Assembly (NCBI GenBank): GCA_963513935.1
Contig: OY740769.1
Coordinates: 72,991,712 to 73,055,711, forward strand
Source: Aphrophora alni
Lineage: Eukaryota > Arthropoda > Insecta > Hemiptera > Aphrophoridae
Reading direction: 5' to 3'
Length of the DNA stretch: 64,000 nucleotides
Shown here: positions 36,186 to 50,275 of the stretch, piece after piece
How positions within the stretch are numbered: position 1 is the stretch's first letter
Layout of the letters: each line of letters opens with the position of its first letter
Notes under the pieces: model-generated
Seen by the model: the letters and a program-made list of their open reading frames with translations, nothing else
What the model was told of the DNA's origin: nothing
The model's database searches: none
Position numbers and translations under genes: made by a program

Positions 36186-39100
36186 AAAAACGATACTTTT
36201 ACTTGTTTACTATACATAGTTATGAATGTGAATTCACAACAACTGTACCAGCATTTAATTAAAAAATATCGTGCCGTTCAAATTGGGATTACATCCCCCC
36301 CCACTTACATTATTGCAGATAATAAAGTTTCGTTGATACTAAGCTTGTGCCTGGTTTGTATTATATATGTCAGAGTTTGTTGTATATAGGTCAGATTTGA
36401 TATCTCCATCAACCCAAGATCAGTTTTATCAAGCGTTGTTCCAACAAATCTTCACGGCCATGCAAGCAGTCGCTTATGTAAATTAAGATCACACTCGCCA
36501 CCTTAATAACCTTGTTACCATTTCTAATTCAATAATTTTAAAACTTTTTTATGATTTTATAAAGAATGTTGAATAAATAACAAATTCAAACCACGAAGTA
36601 ACACAATATAAATGGTTTACTCCTCATAAACTTGGAAATATACAAAGTAATCAATTTGTAGTTAAAGCTTTACGTAGATGCTGTTTGAATCCTTCCTTTA
36701 TTAAAACCGAAATGAATATTTTAATACATGTAAATTCCGAAATTCCTTAAACTTTGTTTCGAAATTAGTTTCATTGATTTATTTATCTTTTTTACAATAT
36801 AAAACTCTAACTAATGTAAATTAAATGTTTTAATCAAATTCTATAGTTAAGTCAATCATAAGATAGGTGTGTAATTATAAAATGACTGGTTTGGGCATTT
36901 TAAAATTAAAAATTTTATTTAAGTTTGACATAAATTATTGTTTATATTAAAAAATAAAAGAGTAGTTGAGTGCCACCATAATGAGTACATTTTGGAATTT
37001 CCGAAGCCGCTATTTTTTTAATAATAATGTTCTCCTACATTTCACTAAAATTAATTAAACAAACATAAGTGTATTAAACATTTTAATTTAAGCCTAAGTT
37101 AGATATAAAGACGGAAAATCGTCAAATCATGAATAATTGAGTTTAATAAAATTGAACATAAAATTTTAGTATTTACTCGTTGTCGTAGTTTTGAATTTTT
37201 AAGTAATGAAAATTAAATATTTTGTAGTTCTGGTATGAATTATTTTTATGACCACTATACTTCAAATAGTGCAAAAACAGAGCTTATGAAGGTTAAGAGT
37301 TAAAACATCCTATTAACAATCTATTTAAGTAAGTTATAAAACGTACAGTTATATAAATTATTAAAATATTCATAATGGATCTAAAATGCGAGTATAAATC
37401 ATCATGTTATTTCCAATGCAACACAATCCTTCAGTGGATGTTACTGGCGGACTTTAAAGCGTAAATTGTAAAAAACCGTAATAATAATGTTGACTATTAA
37501 TAAATGGAGTGGTTTGTATAGATAATCAAATATATTGATTTTAGCAGAAATGGAAGAGAACTTGTAAAATCGGTGTGGTGTTAAAATATCGAAGAGTATG
37601 TTTAATAAAGACAACACAATAAATAAGTAAAAAGTAACAATCAATTAAAAACTATAGGACAAAAATCGATATTCATTATTGCACTATTTTTTCCTCAACT
37701 CTTTGTATATCTATATATTTAGATCAAATTAGTATCTAATCAATTTTGGGACAATCAGGACAAAGATCATATAGATCTTTTAAATTCAAAATCGTGCATC
37801 TTGAAGGCAATAGAAATTAATTGAATTCTATTTGTACAGTCGGATTTATAATTAAAAACCTGCCCTACATTATGAATCGTATTAGTCGAAAAAGAAAGAA
37901 AAGCTGTTCAAATCATCACAAAAATAGAAATATTTAGGAAACATAGTAGGTGAGTGTACGTGCGCGTGTGTGTGTGATGACGGGGGATTGGTTTATTTAA
38001 CAGCTTTGACTAAGTTCCATGACATGTTTTCTATTAGAAATATCTCTAACAGACAATTTTTTACTTATGTTATAAACAACTAACAGTAACGTAATGAAAC
38101 CATTTCAATTGAGTCTCCTCATTCGTTGAAGTGCCGTGTAGTTGACTTCCAGACTTGTAAAGAAGTAGATAAATTTAGACAACTGATAGACATCGTGTTT
38201 TTATATTGGAAGGTCAGTATGCGAGACTGTGTTAGGTTATATAACCATCAACCGGCAGGTTTAGTGTAAAATAGACCTTGGCAATTATACAGGTATCAAA
38301 TTAAACACAATGTGTAACTGCTGTTCGATGCCTGCCCAGCTGATGAACAAGGCCGACCACCTGAATTTCGCATGTATTGAATGTATTGTCATTGACTTAA
38401 CAATACTTTTGTCAGGAAACCCAATGCCACGAAGTTTAAGACTCAGCAAGATCTCTGTCAAAATAAATGTCAAAATTGAACAATTCGTCCAGAAGTACAT
38501 TGTAGAAATATTTATTTAGAAGACAATTAATACAAATTATCAGAAATGTTTTCAGAATAAGTAGCTGATAACCGAGTTATCATTAATTTAAAATAATAAT
38601 AATAATAAAAACACAAATGCTCCTATACTTTAGGATTATTTATCAAAAACTTCACACAACCTTCTATTTTTAAAATTTCACACATTAGGAGAACTGGGAA
38701 ATTTATGAATAATGAAGATTAATTTTTTTGGTCAATAATTCAGTTACCCTTCCACCTTTAACGAGGATCAAAATATTAATTATTTGTCAATTTGTTAGTA
38801 AGTAGAGAATTACAGGAGCAATTTGTGGGAGTGGCCACAGGTTGACCCAAAATGTAATATTTATAATAAACTAAATGTATATGTATTTTTTTGTATGTAC
38901 TGTACATGCACTTATCCCAACACGACCCATGTCATCATGGAGCTTACCGAGCCCTAACAGAAGTAACAGTTAAACCTAACGGAAACATAACAGTTTAAAT
39001 TTAGAATAAAAAAATCAAAACTATTACCAAATATTTTTTCCAAACTGGTTATTTAATCATTATTGTTTTAAGAATTTGAGGCATTGTGCCTTTTATTGGA

Positions 39101-39475
39101 GTTGTAAGGCTGGCTCTATGGACCCTTTTTGGCCCTCATTTTCAAATTTGAATAAAAAAAGAAATATAATTATTTAATTTTTGAAAAATGTAAAGTATCT
39201 TTATAAACAGTAAACACCCATCTCGAAATACTTTTAGGATGAACTATCAAATCCAGTTAGAAATTTGTCGAGTAAAATGAGGAAGTAAATATGTTCACAC
39301 TTAAGATTAACTGTTGATATTCTTTTGAAAGCGTGTTACACTATTTTATATTTAAACTACTGTATTTTATTTCTACTGTATTTTAACTATTAAAAGCGTT
39401 CCTTTTATTTAGATTGGACTCAAGTTTATTTATTTATTTATGTATCAAGTTTTTGAACTCACCCAATCCATTTTG

Positions 39476-39498
39476 AAAAAAAAAAAAAAAAAAAAAAA
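39476..39498 (+). repeat. poly(A) run, 23 bases
   Basis: Uninterrupted A run. No associated retroposon body was recognised. Confidence 0.95.
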
Positions 39499-42400
39499 TC
39501 CTCCATTCCAAGGTGTTAACCATCCCAACGTTTTGACAGAACATAGTAAAAAACCCAAACCTGTTAGCAAATAGTTTTTCCATCCTGTTTATTGAATTAT
39601 ATTTCAAATTACATATCAGAAAATACAAGTATAAATCCGAGGTGGAATAAGAATAAATACACTTTTCCAAAAAAGTAGCATTTGGGGAAAAAATCAGAAA
39701 AAATGTTAATTTTGTGTCAAATTTTAGTAAAAATGTAATTTCTTTTTTAAAATATATAATGTTTAAAAAATATCAAATTTTGCGATAAATGTAATTTTGA
39801 AGTAAAAATATTTCATAAAAATAAAACACAAATTCTTTTGTTATAGTATTCTACATTTTATTGGTCTAGCCGACCATGGTTTCGCCAGTTACAGTATTGA
39901 CGATGCTTATACAAAGACTGTCTTTGTAGGTTTTGATATGTATACATTGGCTTTGATATATGACACATTTGTAACAAAAATCATTTATCCTTTTTCCAAA
40001 TTTGGACCCAAAAGAGTAGTAGATGAACTGGCATGAAGTTGCCTAAAACACACTTTGTGTTGGTTCAGATACATATTTTGGAAAAGGGTCAAAATTTGGG
40101 TTTGTTAGTGGGTCTAATTTTAGGATAGGGTGGACCCACTATCGGAACAAATAGAAAGTTAATGCGTTAAGTTGTAATTCATATCAAAATGTAGACATTT
40201 CAAAAGTTTTACAATATTTCGTAATGATGGCATGAGATCCTTAGTGACTCATATAAAGGAAAAGTTGAGTAATTTTTAAAAGATACGTTTATATACATGA
40301 AAAAAAAATAGAAAAGTTTCTGAACCAACCTAACCTAATTTTATATTGATTTTATATAAATATATATATTCTAGATGGGTTCAGAAACATATGAGGGGAG
40401 GCGGAAGTATTTGGAAATAATATTTATTTATGTCTTACCTTTGTACTTCTCTTTTGGAAAAAACAGTTTTGAATATTATTTTGTTAGATTAAAACTTGTA
40501 AAGGGTTAACATATTGAGCGAAAGGAAGGGGGTGGTATTTAAAAAAAAATGGGTCGGGTGAGTTTAAAACTTTGAAAGGGGAAAAGGTAAAAATTTGGAG
40601 GTGGATCTAAATGGGATGGGAGGTATAAGAAACATTAAAAAAAAAAATTAAATAATCAAAATTGGGAGGTTGGAATTTTGGAGCAAATTTTAGAGTAGGG
40701 GATCTAGGGTTGAGGGTAATGATTGGAATTTTTGAGGCGAGTTAATGGTGAGTGCCATTTTTGGAGCAAGGGAAGTGGGTGAAAAGTCAAAATGGGGTGA
40801 AAAATCGTCAAAATTTTGGAGAAGGGGTGTCCCAGCTTAACCTGCGGGCATTCCACCTATTCACTACTACAAACTTAATAATTAACAAATTCTTTATATA
40901 TTCCTCTTCCAATCATTAATACAATGTATTTGGTTTTAATGTCACTTTTGTTATATATGTGTACGTAATATATGTCTAATACGTAGAACATAAATTATTT
41001 ATTAGCTTTGACGAATATGAGCAAGAAATAAAATATGATTGTAAAAATTTAAAAAAAAACTGATGTAAAACTTTCTGTATATCAACTAAAGCAAATATAT
41101 TCTAAAATATATTTATTTCAATTATTTTCATGGCGTAGAATGAAAGCCACAACTGTATATTCTATTCATAGAGGTGGAATGTTAACACATTTTACATTAA
41201 CACTAGCGTAACATAATCCTGAAGTAAAATCTAAATACAGTAAGTGCATAAACAACAAATTAACACCCTTTTAGGTATTATCCTACTTTCGTCAATTTTC
41301 AAGTCCAACAGTGAACGAATGACGAATGACCTCTCATAGGTCACTATTTGAGTGGGAAACGCTTTGAGGTGCTAATCTCTGCTGTAAGGTTTGATGATAT
41401 AAAATACTCATGATGTTAGAAAAGACAATGTCAAGGCATCGGCAATTTCGGAACTGTGCAATAAGTTATCAGGGTGAAATTTATCTGTTTAGATTTTGAA
41501 ATTCTACAAAACATAGTTTCCGTAATATTTTAATCCTTTTGAGGACTGACGTTTGAAGTTGAATCACATACATTTGTTTTTGTTTTTAATATAAATTAAA
41601 ATATAAAATCAAAATCGCAATAAAATACATATCAGAGTTTCAACAATACCAGACCGTAATTAACTATGTAAAACCAATCCCTGTATTTAGATAGTCTTAT
41701 AAATGTGTTCTTATTCGTGTAGTGAAAATTATGGTGTAGTATAGGTTTGGTTAGGTTAGGTTGACTAAAGATTAGGCAAGAGTGACTATTCCTCGGTGAT
41801 CTAGTGTGCAAGAGGTTTCTATTTAAAAGCGGCATTTAGGCTGTGGGTTCGAAGGCTGTGCCCATAAAACACATTATATAATAATTGTGTAATGTGAAGA
41901 CTTAAGACATAAATCAATGCAGCTATTTTATTTTGTTATGGTTCTTGATGGGTGAATCCCAATGATTTTCGGTTATTTTATGAAATGTCACAATAAGTTT
42001 AATGGTGTCCTTACACACTACATTGTAAGTTCGCAGGTAATATATCAAAACAATAAAAAAATTGTTATTGTAAGACAATTTATCTATTCAAAAGCTCAGT
42101 GTTGTCAACAAAAGATTGCAAAATTTTACTTGTTTCATATTCAAAAGGTGTAACTTAGAATAAACTATAGAAGATAGATAGTGTGTATTATGGATTTTTA
42201 TTATGAAAACATGTTTAGGAATGTCTGAACTAGGGGAACTAAGCTTAATAATATTTCTCACCTAAAAGATAGAAAAAAGACGCTCTCCTCCTGTAAGAAG
42301 TTAATGCTATTCGTTTATTAAAAACAGGCGAGTTATAAATAAAATAAATATAATTTAATTAAACATAAATTTAATAAATAGCAAAAACCGTAAGCTATTC

Positions 42401-43468
42401 TAGTAGCCTAGCGGCCATTGGTCGACATCGTCGAGCTTGATTGTAATGTTGGAATGGTGTCCAATAATTTCCAATTAATAACAAAACTTCACCAAAAATA
42501 ACACATTATACATTTAACAAAATTACATCCTAATACAAAGCCCTTTAACTCTCATGTTCTTGAGCAGTTATAAATCAATAACAAAGCTTTAATGAGTTAA
42601 AAATAACAAAACAAACAAACAAACATAATTTGTCGTTTAAATGTATTAGGCTGTAAAGTACATACTGAAAATATATTCTTAGAATTTTTCATTTCTATTA
42701 TAAAGTTTTCCTTTTCTTTTGAGTAGTGAACTAAAATAAAAGTCTCACATTAAATTACATCTATTCCACATACACGCACTTCAGATATTTTGCGAGTTCA
42801 TTCCAATCTAATATATTGTGTTTGTTTTACGTTCGTTGGCTAATTTCCTTCAGCAGTGGGAAAAATGAAAAAATATTCTACATTTTATCTTAATTACGAA
42901 AATTTATAATTTAGTTTTTCACCTATGGTTTGAAATTCAAATAAATCATTTCAGTTCTGAATTCATTTCATAAGCAATACCATAACTGCCATTAATGTAA
43001 CATTTACCTTCAACTTTTAATTGTAGTGATTTATAAACAATATGAATACTATTGTACAGTTTATAATTCTATGTAAAATTCAAATTAAGCTCTTTAAAAA
43101 AAACATTAAATTAAATTTGGGGCTTACCTCTAATTTCATTATAAACAATTTTGATCAAATCTAATCCCTTAGGACAGCTAAGTAAAACTAGGACATTTTG
43201 AGTAATTCGAACCACCTGTTTTTGAGATAAAATATGACAATAATTTTTCATCAAAAACCTATAAGCAAGTTTAACCGAATACTTCTTTGTATTCCAAGGA
43301 GGTTTTTCCCTATTTTTTCATCCACTCTATTCCCATCCTCGACCTTGGTATTTCGATAGGCAGACTCCATTACACAAAATGAGCTATATTAGTCTTAGAT
43401 AAAAATAACTACCTCAAATAAATATGTTTGAGGCCTTTTTAATTTTCTGCAAAAAATACATTTTCTGC

Positions 43469-43492
43469 AAAAAAAAAAAAAAAAAAAAAAAA
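43469..43492 (+). repeat. poly(A) run, 24 bases
   Basis: Uninterrupted A run preceded by a local duplication of ATTTTCTGCAAAAA (first copy ending at about 43456), which suggests slippage. Confidence 0.95.
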
Positions 43493-44147
43493 CGAGGATA
43501 ATCTAAAGTTGGGTTGTAGTAGACTAGAAATATATACTGTGAGAAAAATATATTAAAATTTTCCAGTGTGTGAATATTTCATGGCAATAGGTTAGGGTTT
43601 TCCTCGAGGGAGGTCACAATAGTTAGAAGTTTTTATTTTGAATCTTTGTCTGATATGAAAGTTTCAATTCCACGTGATAATGACTGTTTGCCACGATTTC
43701 TTACTGGAGTTCAGTCAACATTCCACCGATAACCTCTTCGTCTGTTCATTTTCACGGAAAATACTGAACATATTTTCAATAACACCCGTAACCCATATTC
43801 TTATAGTCGATGGGCTGGAATTAGTTTGACAACACTTTTCAAAATAACGAATTTTCACATTGATTTCGTGAATAACTTCTTACCTTGCGGTCTAAAGCTT
43901 TCAGAATATAAAGCTTAGCTAGATATTGTGAATCCAATGATAAAGCCTTGGACAGTGTGTTATGGCCAAAGATTCCTATAAGCTTGGTGGAACAGTATCG
44001 TAGGACAGTAGGGCCTACGATGTTTCAAAACCAGACTTTTAACAAAGAAGTATAAAATGCTCACTCGTTCACTCAATCACAATGTGTATGGGGTGAATTA
44101 TTAGAGAACGTATTATAGCAAGATAGGATCAATTGTATTTCCTTGTT

Positions 44148-44380
44148 GTTTTAAAGGCAAAAACCTCTTAGCCATCATCCCGTTATAAGAAAAGTGAAGA
44201 AAAGAACATAAAATAAAGACCCATAGCAATAGCGTCTAGTTCGGAAATTAATAAGAGTTGGTTAAGAGGCCTGATAAGAAAGATGAAAGAGAGGGATCTA
44301 ACCCAATAGACTAAATGAAAAAGATGTAATTCTAGCTGGGACCCTCGGAATTGCCAAGTCTGTACTCACTATAGTGAGCC
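44148..44380 (-). repeat. dispersed repeat family R1, copy 4 (inverted)
   Basis: On the minus strand it starts with the palindrome CTCACTATAGTGAG (44365-44378). It continues through AGATCCCTCTCTTTCATC, CTTATCAGGCCTCTTAACCA, ACTCTTATT, TAGACGCTATTG, TTTATTTTATGTTCTTTTCT, GATGGCTAAGAGGTTTTTGC and CTTTAAAACAACAAGG. It is the copy most like copies 3 and 5. Confidence 0.87.
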
Positions 44381-44384
44381 CATG

Positions 44385-47300
44385 AGAGGAACTTACGCTT
44401 TGTTTGCTGTTTGTTTTTCACACCACTCTGTCACTCATTTACCCAATGTGTAGTTGTCAGTATTTTAAGAAACGGAATTATATTCTACAAATTATAAATA
44501 AGAAAATATTTACGGATTAGTAGCAATTTCAGTGCGATTTTAATAAAATTTCGCTTGTAATTGTCATAAATGAGGAAGCGTAGGCTTATTGGCAGCTGTA
44601 TTTTATTTATTGATAATTTGGTACAAAGAAGTAACAAAGGTAGGTACTATTAAACCATGCGTAAGTGGATAATTACAAAAGAAAAGCATTCGAAGGTTAT
44701 AGGACTATGTACGGTAGCGCATGGTAAAACACTACTGATATAGGTCTGGTCTATTCATCTTTCCAATGTTAACTGGTAAATAAATTACTTTTAATAACCA
44801 GTTAAACTAAGACTATAAGTGTACAAGTTAGAAGTATAATTTTAGAATTACTAGTGCGGATAATTTACAGCAACATCTATACGCTGTCTTGATAGAATGT
44901 GAATGTCTTTTTGTGTAGTATCAGCTCTGTTACCAAAATCGACCTTGGTGTTATTATATGAAAAGGTATCACAATAGGATTATATACGGAAAAACATATA
45001 GAAAATTGTTTTAAACAGCTGCTATTTTGTAATTTTAAGATTTAATTTTTGTAATATTCAATAGTCAAACCTTGATAAGTTTACTAGAGTTATTATTGAT
45101 ATTTCCTAATTTTGAAGTTATATGGATAAAAATTTTGTTTTTTAACTTAACTCTTTCGCGATAACTGAAATCAGTTGTTTTTGATGAACTCCACTGCTCT
45201 CATTTTACATTTTTAGAACATCTTGTTACTGTTTTAAAACTTATTAGCTGAGATTATTATTATTATTATTTTTCAATGACAACTTTTCGTTTCAGACTCG
45301 CCTAAAACAAACTGAAGGAATGACCATTTTAACTTCCCAGATGTATTGTTGTTTCAATTCTAAAGAGTGGTTCTATTTTCACGCAGTTTTTACTAATATT
45401 TTCCTCCGAGGACTAATTTTTAAATTTCTTTTTAAATATCTCGACAAAATGAAGAACACAAAAGGGTCACCTACTTTTTATCCAAAAGAATACACGGTGA
45501 TATATGATGATTTTATTTTTGTTACCTGACCAATCAACTTGGAATTTCTGTGGTGACTGAGAACAAATATCTAGATTGGTTTTTTTTCCCACTTTTACAG
45601 AAAAATATAGCCTCAAGACCAATTATTAATTTTTAATTAATTTGCTTCTTTTTTTACAAAATGACAAATATGAAACAATATTTCAACCACTAATTCTAAT
45701 GTACCAAAAATAAACTTTAAAGTAGGGGGGAGAAGAAAAGTACCCCTAGGTTATTAATGGAATTTTATTATTATTAAATTAATTTCCCCCATTTTTTACG
45801 AAATACAAATATAAAACAATACTGTATTTTAACCAGTAACTCTAATGTACCAACCACAAACTCAAAATTAGGTGTTTTGAGTATAAACTCTTCAAAATTT
45901 GTACACAGAAATCTGTAAAATCAGATAAAACACAACCCATGACAACGGTTAGTGTTAAGTTTTATATTTTCCAAATTAGTAACATCATTTTTTTTTCATT
46001 GCGGTACATTGGTTTTGGTAATTTTCCAAATAGTAAATTTATAAAAATCTCCTGGATCAAATCCAAACTAGCCTATACAAACTTCCATGCCAACGTCTAT
46101 AGTTCAAATTTCAATTTTGATTAATAATTTTTTACTCGGAATTACTTAAAGTGACCAAAATATTCTGTTTAAGCAAGAATGCTATATTAAGTAAAATTTA
46201 ATAAAAATCGGTAAAATTGGTTTTGTTAAATCAAGAAGGGTTTAAGTTGGTAGTTTCTTAATTTTAAAGATAATCTAGCACTTCTGCATTTTACAATTGA
46301 TTAACAGACTGGTACGGATTTTTAAAAAACATTTAAAAAAATAACAACTGGATAAAGATTTTGATTATGATTATATATATGTTAGAATGTAAATATTTAG
46401 TTTACTCGTACTACTTGTAATTTCAAATTTTTCTGTACTTCATAGGCCTGATAAAAAAAAAAAAAAAAAAACCTACCAACTTTCCATTTCCAGAATGGTT
46501 ACACAAACTACTTGTATGTGTGTTTATAAATAAATGTTGATCGAATTTCGTCAAAAAAACCAGTTATCATAAATATATTGGTCTACCACCCAATAGTTTC
46601 GTGAAAACATCCACGAAAATCTTGACTTTTTTCAATCACAATATTCCAAAAATCACCTCACGAGGTAACATTTCTATAATATTTAGTCTTATGTATGAAA
46701 ATAAAATGATCAATTACCATACTACTCCAATTCACTAAGAGTTGGCCGGATATATTTAATGCAGTGAAAGTTCAATTTTGCGTGCCTAGAAAACATTATG
46801 CTGAAATAAACATAACAAGTAAAAAAAAAAAAAACCGTAAAACTGAATATATTCGGAAATCAAAAACTAAACAATAATAAAAAAAAAAGATAAAACAACC
46901 CGATAAACTATCTAGTTTTAAGAGAACTCGAGTTTTACGGTAATCATATTTTTTATTATTACTAGTAAATGCTGAAAATACCGTTTGATTTACAATCATT
47001 TAATAGCCTACACAGTCAACTAAATGTCAAACGGAGTATAGATTTTTTATGCAACTCTAAAATTTACAACGGTATGGGTATATATTATGTTTACGTTACT
47101 ATTAACAAAATTAAACGGTTCCATCAAAAGCCATCTAATCCGTTTAATCTTCTTCATTGCCATTCATTGTCGGATCATCACGAGAGTTGACCTTCATCAT
47201 AGGTTTCCTTAGTAAAAAAATCCAGGCGCATAGTTGACCTACAACATAATTTCACGGTTTAAGAAAATAAACATATTTGTCAATACAATCAACAAAACGA

Positions 47301-47765
47301 AATACATAAAAATCCAGTAAAAGGACTCACACAGACAGCCCTTGACCTATCATTGAAATAGCTCGACTGACTTGACAAGCCTCTTAGCTGTGTCACACTC
47401 GTGTTGGTAGATTGGCTTTGTATTTGTTTATACCACGTCCCATACTTGTTGTAAAGATTATCCCAGATAGTTTTTTCCACAAGCCATTCATAGACTACTA
47501 AAAACTACAGCTTTTGAGATATTTGAAATTTTTGGAATTCACCCACCAAAGATGAGGCGCCAAGTTAAAAATATCAAGCACAAAGTCACATATCATGCCG
47601 TTTTACTCTAAAAACAATGGCACAAATGAACTAAAAATTTTATTACCGTCTCCAAAATATGAAGATTTGGTCTGGATTTATCTAAAGTTAGATATGATAT
47701 ATGGTTTTCGATACCAAAACCGGTGGTACAAACAGAATCAAAATAATGTGAATTGTTTTTAAAGA
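44385..47765. other. non-coding AT-rich stretch
   Basis: No gene was recognised. A 19-base A run lies at about 46453-46471. The phrase TCTAATGTACCAA with neighbouring ATACAAATATGAAACAATA-like sequence occurs twice (about 45660-45705 and 45800-45850), a weak local duplication. Confidence 0.5.
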
Positions 47766-47767
47766 TG

Positions 47768-47905
47768 GCTTTCAGTCTTCAAATAATTATAGCTTAAAAG
47801 TAAATTGAAATTATAATTATATACAGGAAGTGCAACATTTTAGGAAGAAACATAACTGTGTAGTTTTTTGGGGTTTTTCCTAAAGATATTTAATACTTCT
47901 TTAAT
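47768..47905 (+). repeat. direct duplication R3, copy 1
   Basis: Matches 49493-49645. Shared blocks are GCTTTCAGTC.TCAAATAAT, AGCTTAAAAGTAAATTGAAA, TATAATTATATACAGGAAGT, GCAA.ATTTTAGGAA and TTTTTCCTAAAGATATTTA. Compared with copy 2 it lacks a stretch of about 28 bp after TTAGGAA. Confidence 0.88.
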
Positions 47906-47949
47906 GAAAAATACAAGGTATACACAACGAAATATTCCCTAGTATTTGT

Positions 47950-48110
47950 GTATATACCGGGTTGCTATTAAGTTGTCACACCTCCTACTTTTCTGCCATA
48001 ATTTTTTCATATCGATTAGGGATTTCTTCGCACACGAGTAATTATGTTTTAATTTTTCGCCGCCATTTTGGATATAAGTAACAAGTAATATCGTTTTGTG
48101 ACACACGATT
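47950..48110 (+). other. orphan transposon-end-like sequence
   Basis: TATACCGGGTTGCTATTAAG at about 47952 looks like the outer end of a TA-inserting DNA transposon. About 150 bp on, a GTGACACACGA block (48098-48108) is mirrored by TCGTGTGTCAC at 48428-48438. I found no matching outer end to the right, so this may be a half element or a coincidence. Confidence 0.3.
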
Positions 48111-49492
48111 AGACATTGTTTTTTAACGCTACGTTCAGTGGCACAATCAGTTTCTTATTTGTGAAATATAACTTTTTATAGATACTCCAAAGTAAATACT
48201 TTATTGTATTAAAATATTTTTAGCCAATGATACTGGATTAGACTTCGATCTTTATCTCAATGGCGGAACCTATTTTTTCATTATAACAACTTCAATCATT
48301 AAGATGTAGTTTTATGCTTTAAAGATGAAATATGATTTTTTTCTTTTTAATGTTATTAACTTCAATGGCTTGTATACATAGAAGTAGGTAATGCAAAACA
48401 GGTCCCACTATTGATTTTCATGAAGTTTCGTGTGTCACAAATACTTTAAAAAACATTAATTGTTCTTTGGAAACATTAAAAAAAAGTACAATTTCATTAA
48501 TTTTTATTGTACAGTTGGAGATACGAGACAGATATTATAGAATTGACTGTCTTACTAAGGTCAATGTTGATTGAACAATGTTTAATTATGTATCACACAA
48601 TTGAGTTGCCATTTTACAAAATTTCACAAATCCAAGATGGAGGTCCAAAATTGTAATAGTATGAGGGAAAATGTAGTTTGGTCGAAATTAATATTTGTAA
48701 AATTGTATTAAAAATAGAAGGTACCACCTGAAATGTGTGATAAAGATTCCTTTAAAAAGCATCAACTATGCAAATTTCAAATTATCTAGAAAGTTACTAT
48801 TTTAATTCTACTTTATCTTTCATCGTAAAGAGTTTAGGTTGGAAGAATTATAATTTTCAAGTCAGTCAATATTGGAAATCAGTAAGCGTAATTAGTGACG
48901 GTAATTACTTTTTCAAACTCCTTGGGTCATGAACATGAAGTCAAAAACAGAACGTCCAATTTTTTGCTATTATTATACCTTATATTATGTACACTAAAAC
49001 TTATGTATAGCCTCAACTATGATGTGGGTATTACGTACTATGCGGTCCAAGACAGGTACCATTTAATTTGTAACTCCACATAAGTGCTTTGAGGGTGTAA
49101 TTATAGCTTATATTTAAATATTTTAAAAACTGTCTTTTAAATTTTTAAGTTTGTTTTTTTCGAACAAAATTTACAACCACAAAATTAAATTCATTAAGCC
49201 TAAGGATCGTTACTTACCATTAATGTTCTAGATTAAATCTCCTCACTAACCTATAAAAAACAAAAGTTGGTTAATTATTGTTAACACTTATTGTGCACTA
49301 AGAATAAAATAATGACTTATCTATTAGACAGATTCATAAATTAACACAAAACAGAAGTAGTATTTATATAAGATTTTTTGCCAAACAGCGTTTATCCTTT
49401 ATCACTTTATAAATAAATAATTTAGAAGGATTAACAAAATACTTAAACACATTAAAATTGATATATTTCGATCTGAACAGTCGCTTTCAGTC

Positions 49493-49645
49493 ATCAAATA
49501 ATCACAGCTTAAAAGTAAATTGAAAATATAATTATATACAGGAAGTGCAATATTTTAGGAATGGGTTTAATGTATCAAAATAAAGAAAACACATAACTGT
49601 GTTGTTTTGTTTGTGTTTTTCCTAAAGATATTTATTACTTCGTAA
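49493..49645 (+). repeat. direct duplication R3, copy 2
   Basis: Second copy of the sequence at 47768-47905, same orientation, about 1.7 kb away. It carries an extra block (about 28 bp beginning TGGGTTTAATG) between the TTAGGAA and ACATAACTGTGT segments. Confidence 0.88.
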
Positions 49646-50275
49646 ATAGATTTTATATTCAGTCCAACTTTTTATCAGTATATAAAAAACAAAACTTTAT
49701 TTTGTAAATTTTCAATAAGGTAGCCGTGAAATATGTTTTGGCCTTAAAAGTCTTTGAAACTTAATAAAAATTTACAAGAGATCAAATATTTTATTCCTTA
49801 ACAACAATGATGATGATATCTTGATTTTAATATTGTTGGTGAAAGAATAAGCCAGTTAAGGATAAAACTACAATATAGTTTGTTTGGTAATTAACTACAA
49901 TACCCAGACGTTTATGGTAATAGCTATTCTTTATTATTATTGGACCAATCCCATTACATAAATTACCAATCAAATTTTGTACATAAAAATAGTTTTTACC
50001 ATCGATAACTGGGTTATTAATTGATCAACAATAAAAACAACTAAGATGTCACCGTCTATGCTAAACCGCAAAATAGTTTTTCTCCTAATCTTTGAAAATA
50101 CTGTCACTGTTTTGAAAAAATACAAAATAAAGTATTGGTTTTGGATACTGGTAAAAAGTTACATAAGATAATGTGTATACCAATATATGAACTCAGTATA
50201 TTATATACTGTCTATTTCCAAAGCACACAAACAAATTGACAGACGGCAAAACTGAGAGTTTTCGAACATAAGCAA

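Larger units (their letters stand above)
36190..44140. other. non-coding AT-rich stretch
   Basis: No gene was recognised. Overlapping open frames on both strands at 38285-38519 (about 70 codons each) show no motif I know. A-runs of 23 and 24 bases lie at 39476-39498 and 43469-43492. At 41745-41850 a TTAGGTTAGG dimer is followed by a weakly tRNA-like segment (see rejected items). A G-rich plus-strand patch lies at 40500-40830. Confidence 0.5.

Noticed and set aside
38285..38519. Overlapping ~70-codon frames on both strands
   Set aside because: No recognised motif and no splice or promoter context. Chance frames of this size are expected in 64 kb.
41790..41870. tRNA-like segment (GGTGATCTAGTG...GTGGGTTCGAAGG)
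   Set aside because: Box A- and B-like strings are present, but the stems do not close and no anticodon loop can be assigned; weaker than the candidate at 54060.
44365..44378. CTCACTATAGTGAG, which partly looks like a phage T7 promoter core
   Set aside because: Only the CTCACTATAG part agrees. It is a palindrome shared by copies of the dispersed repeat, in an arthropod genome with no phage context.
45939..46124. 61-codon plus-strand frame
   Set aside because: Phe/Ile/Lys/Asn-rich composition typical of AT-rich non-coding DNA; no motif.
27370..46471. Four A-runs of 19-24 bases, all on the plus strand, considered as retroposon tails
   Set aside because: No retroposon body or flanking target duplication was found for any of them, and four of four on one strand is not significant.
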